A DNA stretch of 6,054 nucleotides, from the NCBI GenBank assembly GCA_947367725.1, contig CANBFZ010000123.1, forward strand, positions 1-6,054. Direction: 5' to 3'. Made by a program: the position numbers and the translations under genes. This stretch comes from an uncultured Eubacterium sp. GTDB taxonomy: Bacteria > Bacillota > Clostridia > Peptostreptococcales > Anaerovoracaceae. Below are positions 1 through 6,054 of this stretch, piece by piece; position 1 is the stretch's first letter; the number at the start of each line of letters is the position of its first letter. Below the pieces are notes generated by a model. It did no database searches. It was not told where the DNA came from and saw nothing but the letters and a program-made list of their open reading frames with translations.

Positions 1-2039
1 TGTCCAATCTTTTCAGGCAGCGGATTTCCATAGATGCTGTAGGCTTTCTGCATGCAGGTTTCCCGCAGTGTTTCCTCTGCTCCATTAATTTTCGGCGGGA
101 ATTTTCCCTTTGGCACCGGCAGAATTCCGTCGTCGATCATGTCTGCAATCTTGTTGGTATTTTCGATAACGACTCGATACGCTGTTTCTTCTCCCAGATA
201 GCTGAATTCCTCCATCATCTCATCGGTGGTTCGCATGTAAAGTCCCTGGCCGTTTTCGGCGTCTTTAAAGCCCATGCCTGCAAGGAGAATATTTCTGTAG
301 ATGGCGGACTCCGGCTCATCATAGTGCGCATCGGTAGTTGCTACCACCGGTTTTCCAAGTTTATCCGCCAGGGCTACAATCTGCCGGTTGTGCTCCCGCA
401 GCGCTTCCTGTCCGGAAACCTGCCCCTGTTCAATCATAAACTGATTGTTAATCAGCGGCTGAATTTCCAGATAGTCATAAAAAGACGCGACTTCTTCAAT
501 TTCCGCCTGACTTTTGCCACTGGCGATGGCGCGATACACCTCTCCCGCCTCACAGGCAGAACCGATAATCAAACCTTCCCGATGGGCAGCAATCACCGAT
601 TTGGGCAGTCTCGGTCTTTTATAAAAATATTCCAAATGAGAATAGGATACCAGCTTATAAATATTCTTCAGCCCCTCCTGGGTCTGTGCCAGCAAAATGA
701 TGTGGTTGGTCGGATTCTTTTTGAAATCGATGGTGCCATCTTCGTTGTGACAGTCTCGGTCATCAAAGACATACCCCTCCATCCCGTAAATAATCTTGAT
801 ATGGACCGGATGTTCCTTATCTCCTGCCAGTTTCTTGGCTGTCTTCGCCGCATCTGGAAAACTCTGCACTACGCCGTGGTCAGTGATGGCAACCGCCGGC
901 TGCCCCCATGCTGCAGCCGTTTTCACCAGATTTGCCACTTCATTCAGCCCATCCATGGCGCTCATCTTAGTATGGGCATGCAGTTCCACTCGCTTTCCGC
1001 CTGCATAGGTATCCTGCCGCTTCTTGACTTTGCCTTTATTGATATCCTTGATCATGACCACCAGGCAGTTGTCGTAGCGATCCCACTCCGTCTCGCCGCG
1101 TACCTTGATAAAGTCGCCGCTCTTTAAGAGACCATCTATTTCTTCCCATTTTTGGTTCGAACAAAATGCCTTGAGGCAAACTGAAGTTTTCTTATCTGTG
1201 ATGAGAAGAGTCACCAGCTTCTTCTCATTTCTGATCGGTCTGGCGTCTTTCTTAAACAAGATGCCTTCTAAAATCACCAGTCCCGTATCTGCAGAAAGCC
1301 CCGACATGGAAACTGCTTCCCCCATGATATCTTTCCCCATGATGCGGTTTCCTTCTGCCGGTGTTTCTTTCTCCCTACGCTTAAATCCGCCGCCGCCATT
1401 CCCGCCGGAAAAGCCGCTGCCGCCCGATGGTGCGGCTGGCTTTGGATTTTCACTTCTGTGCATCTGTGCCGCCTTCTGCGCTTCTGCAAGGGATGCCTTA
1501 ATATCTGCCTCTTCGGAAGTCTGCCAACTTTCTGCCGCTTTTAGGTAGTTTTCCTCGTCATTGACGAAGACGATATGTTTGCGAATGCCAAAATGCTCCA
1601 AAAGCAGTGCTTGAAACTGCATCGCAACCTTTTCGTTCAGCTGCTCTGTCGCCAGTCTTCCCAGCGCAAAAATCTCCAGGGTTTCTCCTGTGCAACGATA
1701 TTTACTGCTTTCAATGGATTTCGTAATCGCTGCATATTTTCCATTGATGATTTCAATCATATGCGGAATAAACAGCGCCAAAATCTCGGCCTCCGTTAAA
1801 ATAACCTGCTCGTAGGTGTACTGAAATTTTACATCTTTCAGTGCCCCAATCTGATGCAGAATCACAGCTTTCAGCTTGTCCATGGAAAGCTTTGGCATAA
1901 TAAAATTGAGCCGGAGATGCATCTGCAAAACGCCGGTCTCACTTTCTAAGACTGCCTCTGTGACTTCGTATGTATACTCGCTTCTATCGTGTCCTGTAAG
2001 CATGCTCCAGTCCACATTCTGCTCAATCAATGCTTTCAT
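1..2039 (-). CDS. polC: DNA polymerase III PolC, N-terminal 679 codons (3' part outside window), internal exonuclease absent
   Basis: Replicative DNA polymerase III alpha subunit of the Gram-positive PolC type, which copies the chromosome at the fork. The frame is open from ATG at 2039 to the left edge. Visible order: PolC N-terminal domain (about residues 1-200), a Ser/Gly-rich linker (205-218), an OB fold (about 252-340), then the PHP domain from H354. PHP landmarks are HAH 354-356, D363, TDHG with H388, GME with E421, H446, GSAC with C496, and DAH with D570 and H572. The segment after the PHP (RTTDEMMEEFSYLGEE) is typical of PolC. In the family a DEDD exonuclease of about 170 residues is inserted between the strands at E421 and H446; here only about 18 residues (428-445) stand there, and no DxETTG motif occurs anywhere visible. 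The palm, thumb and fingers lie beyond the window. The start abuts the ispG stop (TAA then ATG), so translation is probably coupled; the nearest Shine-Dalgarno-like AAAAGG sits 11 bases upstream. Identity is very secure; the full length is unknown. Confidence 0.97.
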   Translation of the reverse strand, partial: MKALIEQNVDWSMLTGHDRSEYTYEVTEAVLESETGVLQMHLRLNFIMPKLSMDKLKAVILHQIGALKDVKFQYTYEQVILTEAEILALFIPHMIEIINGKYAAITKSIESSKYRCTGETLEIFALGRLATEQLNEKVAMQFQALLLEHFGIRKHIVFVNDEENYLKAAESWQTSEEADIKASLAEAQKAAQMHRSENPKPAAPSGGSGFSGGNGGGGFKRREKETPAEGNRIMGKDIMGEAVSMSGLSADTGLVILEGILFKKDARPIRNEKKLVTLLITDKKTSVCLKAFCSNQKWEEIDGLLKSGDFIKVRGETEWDRYDNCLVVMIKDINKGKVKKRQDTYAGGKRVELHAHTKMSAMDGLNEVANLVKTAAAWGQPAVAITDHGVVQSFPDAAKTAKKLAGDKEHPVHIKIIYGMEGYVFDDRDCHNEDGTIDFKKNPTNHIILLAQTQEGLKNIYKLVSYSHLEYFYKRPRLPKSVIAAHREGLIIGSACEAGEVYRAIASGKSQAEIEEVASFYDYLEIQPLINNQFMIEQGQVSGQEALREHNRQIVALADKLGKPVVATTDAHYDEPESAIYRNILLAGMGFKDAENGQGLYMRTTDEMMEEFSYLGEETAYRVVIENTNKIADMIDDGILPVPKGKFPPKINGAEETLRETCMQKAYSIYGNPLPEKIG

Positions 2040-3092
2040 TTATCTGTTTGCCTTTTCTTGGATTACTGTGATCAGTTCTTCTACAATATGCGCCTCCGGC
2101 ACTGTCCGAAGGATCTGCCCTTTTGCGAAAATAATGCCTTTTCCGTCGCCGCCTGCCACACCAAAGTCTGCTTCTTTGGCTTCTCCCGGTCCATTGACTG
2201 CACATCCCATGACCGCTACTTTCAGGCCGCTGGGCACGGAAATTTCGGCAAGACGCTGTTCCACCTGTTCTGCCAGCTTCTGCAAGTTCACTCTGGTTCT
2301 GCCGCAGGTGGGACAAGATACAATCTCTACTGCAGGCGTTCTCAGCCCCACTGTCTCCAGAATTTCTCTGGCATAAAGTACTTCCTCTACCGGATCTGCC
2401 GTCAAAGAAACGCGCAAAGTGTCGCCAATGCCAGACAGCAGCAGCGCGCCGATGCCGATGGCTGACTTCACCTTGCCCCGTTTCAGTGTGCCTGCTTCTG
2501 TGATACCGATATGAATTGGATAGTCCGTTTTTTCAAATATCAGCTTATGCGCCGCATGATTCATTGCAACATCAGAAGACTTAAGGGAAAGCACCAGCTT
2601 GTCATATCCCATGTCTTCAATCAGTGCAGCATTGCGCAGCGCACTTTCAGCAAGCCCCTCTGCCGTGACGCCGCCGTGCTTCTCCAGAATATCTTTTTCT
2701 AAAGAACCGGAATTAACGCCGATTCTGATGGGAATCTGCCGCGCTTTGGCAGCGTCCACCACGGCTTTCACCCGCGCTCGATCTCCAATATTGCCTGGGT
2801 TAATCCGAATTTTATCAGCACCGGCTTTCATCGCCGCAATGGCAAGACGGTAATCAAAGTGAATGTCCGCAACCAGCGGCACATGCGCTTTTTGCTTCAT
2901 TCGTCCAAAAACGTCCGCCGCTTCCATATCCGGAACTGCGATTCGGATGATCTGGCATCCTGCTTCTTCCAATCTGCGGATTTGCGCAAGCAGTGCCGCT
3001 TCATTTCTCGCGTCTACATTGGTCATAGACTGAATCGAAACTGGCGCACCGCCGCCAATACGCACGGTACCGCAATCTACATAGTTTCTCAT
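2040..3092 (-). CDS. ispG: 4-hydroxy-3-methylbut-2-en-1-yl diphosphate synthase (IspG/GcpE)
   Basis: Cytoplasmic iron-sulfur enzyme of the MEP isoprenoid pathway. It reductively converts 2-C-methylerythritol 2,4-cyclodiphosphate to HMBPP, the step before IspH. The 350-residue product has the usual length for the short bacterial form without the plant-type insert. The N-terminal half is the TIM barrel, with VSIQSMTNVDA near 18-28, VADIHFD at 74-80 and IRINPGNIG at 95-103. The C-terminal 4Fe-4S domain carries SCPTCGR with C260 and C263, then GCAVNGPGE with C297 and E304, the three cysteines and one glutamate that hold the cluster in this family. The ATG overlaps the rseP stop (ATGA), and GAGG lies 11 bases upstream inside rseP. 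The stop is directly followed by the polC ATG. No key residue is missing. Cluster enzymes of this kind are oxygen sensitive, which fits an anaerobe but does not prove it. Confidence 0.98.
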   Translation of the reverse strand: MRNYVDCGTVRIGGGAPVSIQSMTNVDARNEAALLAQIRRLEEAGCQIIRIAVPDMEAADVFGRMKQKAHVPLVADIHFDYRLAIAAMKAGADKIRINPGNIGDRARVKAVVDAAKARQIPIRIGVNSGSLEKDILEKHGGVTAEGLAESALRNAALIEDMGYDKLVLSLKSSDVAMNHAAHKLIFEKTDYPIHIGITEAGTLKRGKVKSAIGIGALLLSGIGDTLRVSLTADPVEEVLYAREILETVGLRTPAVEIVSCPTCGRTRVNLQKLAEQVEQRLAEISVPSGLKVAVMGCAVNGPGEAKEADFGVAGGDGKGIIFAKGQILRTVPEAHIVEELITVIQEKANR

Positions 3093-4087
3093 GATAAAAA
3101 TAACCTCGCAATATCATTCCAGGTTACAAAGAGCATAAAACCGAACAGCAAAATCATACCGGCGCCATGAATCTTTCCTTCTAAATCGTCACTGATCATT
3201 CTGCCGGTGACTTTGCGAATGGCTACAAACAAGATTCTGCCGCCATCCAGTGCCGGCAGCGGCAGCATATTCATCATTGCCAGATTCAGACTAATCAACG
3301 CTACCAGATAGCCAAAGTACATCATCCCGTAATTCTTTGTTTCACCTACCAGCGACACAATGCCGACAGGTCCTGCAATTTCATCGGCAGAAACCTTGCC
3401 TGTAACCAACTGTGCCAGCGCAGAAAACATGCTCTTCGTCATATTCCAGGTTCCTTTGGCGCCGTTTGACACTGCGGTAAACACATTGTGGCTGACTTTG
3501 GAAGTCACACCTATGATAAATCTGCCGTCTTCCGCTTTTTCCGGCTTCATCTGAAACGTTTTCTCTTCTCCGTCCCGCTCCACAGTAACCGAAAGCGCTT
3601 GGCTTCCATCTCCTATGGCTGCTGCAAGATCGTTCCACTTTTCAATGGGCGTACCATCCACGGCTACAATTTTGTCCGCAGACCGAATGCCCGCCTCATA
3701 AGCGGGTGTACCGCTCTGTACTTGATCCACGGTAGTCGTCGCCGTACCGATATAGCCCATCACCAGAGACAATGCCAGAATTGCAATAAGCACATTCATG
3801 GCAGAACCTGCAAGAAGCACAGAAATCTTTGCCCAGCCCGGCTTATTGTTGAAGGCCCGGCTGCTCTCTGATTCCTCGTTTTCGCCCTCCATCGCACAAA
3901 ATCCCCCAATAGGAATTGCTCTGATCGAGTAAAGTGTTTCACCTTTCTGCCGCTGTATCAACGCAGGCCCCATGCCGAAAGCAAATTCATTGACTTTCAC
4001 TCCGACTGCTTTTGCCACGACAAAATGCCCCAGTTCGTGAGGAAAAATCAGCATTACAAATAATATCACTGCATAAATGATTGTCAT
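3089..4087 (-). CDS. rseP: RseP/RasP-type site-2 intramembrane zinc metalloprotease (M50)
   Basis: Membrane-embedded zinc protease that cuts transmembrane segments, classically anti-sigma factors and leftover signal peptides. The 332-residue protein starts with a transmembrane helix (about 3-22) holding the catalytic HELGH at 17-21. A conserved membrane-associated loop with GGFCAMEGE lies near 61-69, and a second hydrophobic segment spans about 88-112. A single PDZ domain follows (about 115-185), then the third-ligand motif NMLPLPALDGGR with D281, and a last transmembrane helix (about 308-328). One PDZ is typical of Gram-positive RseP; the E. coli protein has two. The residue just before the first zinc histidine is proline (P16), where I would expect a bulkier hydrophobic residue; the effect is unknown. 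Start choice is supported by AAGAGG placed 7 bases before the ATG, inside the end of dxr. The gene lies 2 bases after dxr and overlaps ispG by 4 bases. Its substrate here cannot be told from the window. Confidence 0.97.
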   Translation of the reverse strand: MTIIYAVILFVMLIFPHELGHFVVAKAVGVKVNEFAFGMGPALIQRQKGETLYSIRAIPIGGFCAMEGENEESESSRAFNNKPGWAKISVLLAGSAMNVLIAILALSLVMGYIGTATTTVDQVQSGTPAYEAGIRSADKIVAVDGTPIEKWNDLAAAIGDGSQALSVTVERDGEEKTFQMKPEKAEDGRFIIGVTSKVSHNVFTAVSNGAKGTWNMTKSMFSALAQLVTGKVSADEIAGPVGIVSLVGETKNYGMMYFGYLVALISLNLAMMNMLPLPALDGGRILFVAIRKVTGRMISDDLEGKIHGAGMILLFGFMLFVTWNDIARLFLS

Positions 4088-4089
4088 CC

Positions 4090-5217
4090 CTAAACCTCTT
4101 CGCGTATTTTTTGATCGATATCGATAATATCATTTAACTCTAAATTGTATGTCGGTGTGTGATGTTCTAGTATTTTTTGTATGTTTTTTTCAATGTCTGT
4201 AAAGGCAATCTGCCCTTTCAGGAAGCGATCCACCATGACCTCATTGGCAGCGTTGAGCACGACAGGATAGCTGCCGCCTGCTTCTGACGCCTCATAGGCA
4301 AGACGAATGCACCCGAAAACCGTAGGATCTGGCGCTTCAAAGGTCAAATTCGCCCCTTCTTTGAAAAAGTCCAATCCGCGCGCCTGCCTTACAAGCCGCT
4401 CAGGATAGGCAAGGGCTACACTGATGGGCACCCGCATATCAGCAAGTCCCAGCTGCGCGATGATAGAAGTGTCTTCAAACTCTACAGCAGAATGTACAAT
4501 GCTCTGCGGATGTACCAAAATTTCAATGTTACGCAGCGGCACATCAAAGAGCCATCTCGCCTCAATGACTTCCAGCCCTTTATTCATCATGGTGGCAGAA
4601 TCAATGGTAATTTTCTTCCCCATAGACCACTTGGGATGGCACAACGCCTGTTCTAACGTCACCCCGGCAAGCTGCGCTCTGGTATAGCCCCGAAACGGTC
4701 CCCCAGAAGCAGTTAGCAAAATGCGTTTGATTGGTTTGCCTTGATTTCCCTGCAGACATTGAAAAATCGCACTATGCTCGCTGTCTACCGGCAGCATGTT
4801 TACACCTTTTTCCGAAACGGCCCGCATCACAAGCTCGCCGCCTGCCACCAGCGTTTCCTTGTTGGCAAGCGCAATATCCTTGCCTTGTTCGATGGCCCGG
4901 CAGGTTGGCAGCAGACCCTGCATGCCTACAAGGGCGTTCAGCAAGAGCTGACTCTCATCGGCAGCGGCTGCCAAAAGCCCCGCTTCCCCCCAGAGAAACT
5001 CAGTTTTGGGGTATTGTTTGGAAAGTCGCCTGGCGTCTGCTTCCTCTGCAGTGATTGCCTGCTTTGGAGAAAACGCTTCAATCTGTTTTGCCAGCAGTGC
5101 CGTATTGTAGCCGCATGCCAGCGTCTCTATCTGAAATTGTTCCCGGTTCTTTTCGATCACATCCAGCGCCTGGGTGCCAATGGAACCGGTACTTCCTAAA
5201 ATCGTAACTTTTTTCAT
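4090..5217 (-). CDS. dxr: 1-deoxy-D-xylulose 5-phosphate reductoisomerase (Dxr/IspC)
   Basis: Cytoplasmic NADPH-dependent enzyme that rearranges and reduces DXP to 2-C-methyl-D-erythritol 4-phosphate, the first committed MEP step and the target of fosmidomycin. At 375 residues it is close to the family norm of about 380-400. The N-terminal Rossmann fold has the dinucleotide motif GSTGSIG (8-14). ALANKETLVAGG lies at 116-127, and the metal-binding PVDSEHSA contributes D145 and E147. LLTASGGPFRG (167-177), HPKWSMGKK with W198, and IDSATMMNKGLEVIEA with N212, K213 and E216 complete the catalytic domain. NAANEV (322-327) sits in the C-terminal helical part. The M1 start is fixed because the Rossmann strand begins at residue 3. 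The GAGGAG binding site lies 13 bases upstream, rather far. The last 30 or so codons are AT-rich compared with the rest. This is the first gene after the 96-base gap, so an internal promoter could serve it, though none is clear. Confidence 0.98.
   Translation of the reverse strand: MKKVTILGSTGSIGTQALDVIEKNREQFQIETLACGYNTALLAKQIEAFSPKQAITAEEADARRLSKQYPKTEFLWGEAGLLAAAADESQLLLNALVGMQGLLPTCRAIEQGKDIALANKETLVAGGELVMRAVSEKGVNMLPVDSEHSAIFQCLQGNQGKPIKRILLTASGGPFRGYTRAQLAGVTLEQALCHPKWSMGKKITIDSATMMNKGLEVIEARWLFDVPLRNIEILVHPQSIVHSAVEFEDTSIIAQLGLADMRVPISVALAYPERLVRQARGLDFFKEGANLTFEAPDPTVFGCIRLAYEASEAGGSYPVVLNAANEVMVDRFLKGQIAFTDIEKNIQKILEHHTPTYNLELNDIIDIDQKIREEV
4095..4100 (-). promoter_or_regulatory. 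Ribosome binding site of rseP, inside the end of dxr
   Basis: AAGAGG on the minus strand, 7 bases before the rseP ATG at 4087 and overlapping the last dxr codons. The spacing is ideal and it supports the chosen rseP start and translational coupling with dxr. Confidence 0.7.
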
Positions 5218-5230
5218 GATGCTTTAAAGT

Positions 5231-5236
5231 CTCCTC
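5231..5236 (-). promoter_or_regulatory. Ribosome binding site of dxr
   Basis: GAGGAG on the minus strand, 13 bases before the dxr ATG. The match to the Shine-Dalgarno core is strong but the spacing is longer than the usual 5-9 bases. The start cannot be moved because the Rossmann strand begins right after it. Confidence 0.65.
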
Positions 5237-5262
5237 GCCCAATCTAAACGAAATCCTTAGAA

Positions 5263-5276
5263 GGTTTCTCTAAACC
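5263..5276 (-). repeat. Short hairpin GGTTT-AGAG-AAACC
   Basis: A 5-base-pair perfect stem with a four-base loop lies between the GC-rich hairpins and the dxr binding site. TTAGA and TCTAA on either side of part of it give an alternative weak pairing. Too small to assign a role with confidence. Confidence 0.35.
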
Positions 5277-5277
5277 C

Positions 5278-5297
5278 TGCGGCGCTGCCGCAAGCGC
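5278..5297 (-). repeat. Overlapping inverted repeats forming mutually exclusive hairpins
   Basis: Read on the minus strand, TGCGGC and GCCGCA (5292-5287 and 5283-5278 as plus coordinates) form a perfect 6-base-pair stem with loop AGC. The same region also offers GCGCT pairing with AGCGC (5293-5297 with 5282-5286) around the six-base loop TGCGGC. The arms overlap, so only one hairpin can form at a time. No U tract follows. Function is unknown and chance is possible at this size. Confidence 0.5.
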
Positions 5298-5313
5298 AAC
5301 CCTCTGTATCCAG

Positions 5314-6054
5314 TTATCTTAAAAGAATGAATTGAATATAGTAGTAGACCACCGGCGCCGTAAACAGCACACTGTCAAAGCGATCTAAAATACCGCCGTG
5401 TCCAGGAATCAAATTGCCGTAATCTTTGATCCCCATCTTTCTTTTATAAGCAGACGCTGTCAAATCACCACACTGGGACAGCACTGCACCCACAAGTCCG
5501 ATCAGCAGACAATGTACCCAGATACGCGGCACGATAAACCAGCCGAACAACCCACAGCAAATCACACTGCCCAAAGTGCCGCCGATTGCACCCTCAATGG
5601 TTTTCTTTGGGCTTAAGACAGGACAAAGCTTATGTTTTCCCAATAAGTATCCACTGAAATAGGCGAAAATATCCGTACAGAACGCCGACAAAAGCACCAG
5701 CCAAATCAGCACGCTGTATTCGCCGCTCTGATCCACCAGCACCACATGATAGGAGAAAAATACGACGTAAATAATGCCCAGCATGGTCGCCATGCCGTCT
5801 TCTATCTTGCGCTGATTGAGGTTAAAGATATAGATGGAACTTGCCATAATGCTGGCTGCCAGCCAGCCCAGCAGATACGTATGCTGCCCCGGCAAAAAAC
5901 CGTTGCCCGCCGCGCCGATAGATTCCCCGCTTTCGGTCAGTGTGATACATTCCGCCGCCGTGTCCCCGTACAGCTTCCCAGCCTCAATAAACAGCGGTTC
6001 CAGCGTGGCAAAGGTAATTTCCCCGTCCACCGTTACCCGCGTTCCCGCTGGTAT
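5314..6054 (-). CDS. cdsA: Phosphatidate cytidylyltransferase (CDP-diglyceride synthase), 5' end outside window
   Basis: Integral membrane enzyme that joins phosphatidate and CTP to give CDP-diacylglycerol, the branch point of phospholipid synthesis. The frame is open through the right edge, giving 246 codons without a start; a GTG at 6030 is in frame but is probably not the true start, since the N-terminal helices of the family are not seen. Hydrophobic segments lie at roughly 5823-5877, 5734-5784, 5641-5712, 5475-5589 and 5323-5370. The core motif DIFAYFSG, then GKHKL and SPKKTIEGAIGG (about 5580-5673), is characteristic. The family signature SAYKRKMGIKD through PGHGGILDRFD is at 5374-5454, with a Tyr where Phe, Leu or Ile is more usual after SA. 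Ahead of the first visible helix is a polar stretch (about 5880-6054) that I do not recognise from other CdsA proteins. In related genomes uppS usually precedes this gene, but it is not in the window. Confidence 0.95.
   Translation of the reverse strand: MPAGTRVTVDGEITFATLEPLFIEAGKLYGDTAAECITLTESGESIGAAGNGFLPGQHTYLLGWLAASIMASSIYIFNLNQRKIEDGMATMLGIIYVVFFSYHVVLVDQSGEYSVLIWLVLLSAFCTDIFAYFSGYLLGKHKLCPVLSPKKTIEGAIGGTLGSVICCGLFGWFIVPRIWVHCLLIGLVGAVLSQCGDLTASAYKRKMGIKDYGNLIPGHGGILDRFDSVLFTAPVVYYYIQFILLR

Larger units (their letters stand above)
5218..5313 (-). other. cdsA-dxr intergenic spacer with small hairpins, no terminator
   Basis: The only noncoding stretch in the window, 96 bases. In the transcribed sense it holds, in order, two competing GC-rich hairpins (5278-5297), a weaker hairpin (5263-5276) and the dxr ribosome binding site. 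No run of U follows any stem, so a Rho-independent terminator is not supported and read-through from cdsA into dxr is likely. I see no convincing -35/-10 pair. Its role could be RNA processing, tuning of dxr translation, or none. Confidence 0.6.

Noticed and set aside
700..783. The missing PolC exonuclease as a frameshift or pseudogene.
   Set aside because: The frame is continuous from the ATG to the window edge, and conserved PHP motifs follow in the same frame on both sides of the short linker.
324..1127. A 267-codon plus-strand open frame opposite polC.
   Set aside because: It is antisense to a well-conserved part of PolC (OB and PHP), shows no recognisable domain and has an unlikely composition. 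It reflects codon use of the real gene.
1105..1548. A 147-codon plus-strand open frame rich in Pro and Ser.
   Set aside because: It is the antisense of the PolC linker and OB region; the proline run mirrors the Gly codons of the linker.
1876..2465. Two overlapping plus-strand open frames of 166 and 158 codons.
   Set aside because: Both lie opposite the start of polC and the conserved iron-sulfur domain of ispG and have no family resemblance.
4114..4125. A perfect 12-base palindrome, ATCGAT repeated twice, near the end of dxr.
   Set aside because: It encodes Ile-Asp-Ile-Asp in the dxr C-terminus, and the repeat of two codons explains it. No second copy or operator context is seen.
4741..5199. 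A 152-codon plus-strand open frame.
   Set aside because: Antisense to the dxr Rossmann domain, with no binding site or domain support.
5263..5297. A Rho-independent terminator between cdsA and dxr.
   Set aside because: The stems are short and no U tract follows in the direction of transcription.

Overview
The window is a single stretch of minus-strand, operon-like genes from a bacterium. In transcription order (right to left) they are cdsA (5' end cut off by the right edge), dxr, rseP, ispG and the start of polC (3' part cut off by the left edge). A PolC-type replicative polymerase, a single-PDZ RseP and the gene order cdsA-dxr-rseP-ispG-polC point to the Bacillota, most likely Clostridia. 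Base composition looks roughly balanced by eye. I cannot name a genus.

Layout: 5314-6054 encodes all but the N-terminus of CdsA (phosphatidate cytidylyltransferase). 5218-5313 is a 96-base gap with small hairpins and a purine-rich ribosome binding site, but no clear terminator. 4090-5217 is dxr, 3089-4087 is rseP, 2040-3092 is ispG, and 1-2039 is the first 679 codons of polC. From dxr onward the genes are almost fused: 2 bases between dxr and rseP, an ATGA overlap between rseP and ispG, and TAA directly followed by ATG between ispG and polC. No plus-strand gene is supported, no RNA gene, mobile element or CRISPR array is visible, and apart from the 96-base gap the window is all coding.

Functionally the cluster joins envelope and lipid work (CdsA makes CDP-diacylglycerol; RseP is a site-2 membrane protease) with two steps of the MEP isoprenoid pathway (Dxr early, IspG late) and the chromosomal replicase. 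This gene order is familiar in Bacillota and is not itself new.

The most notable observation is in PolC. The PHP domain runs straight through the place where PolC normally carries an inserted DEDD-type 3'-5' exonuclease of about 170 residues. Only a short linker is present there, while all nine usual PHP metal-ligand positions are filled. This suggests a replicase without its usual built-in proofreading domain, at least in the part visible here. A secondary oddity is a polar segment of about 50 residues ahead of the conserved CdsA core.
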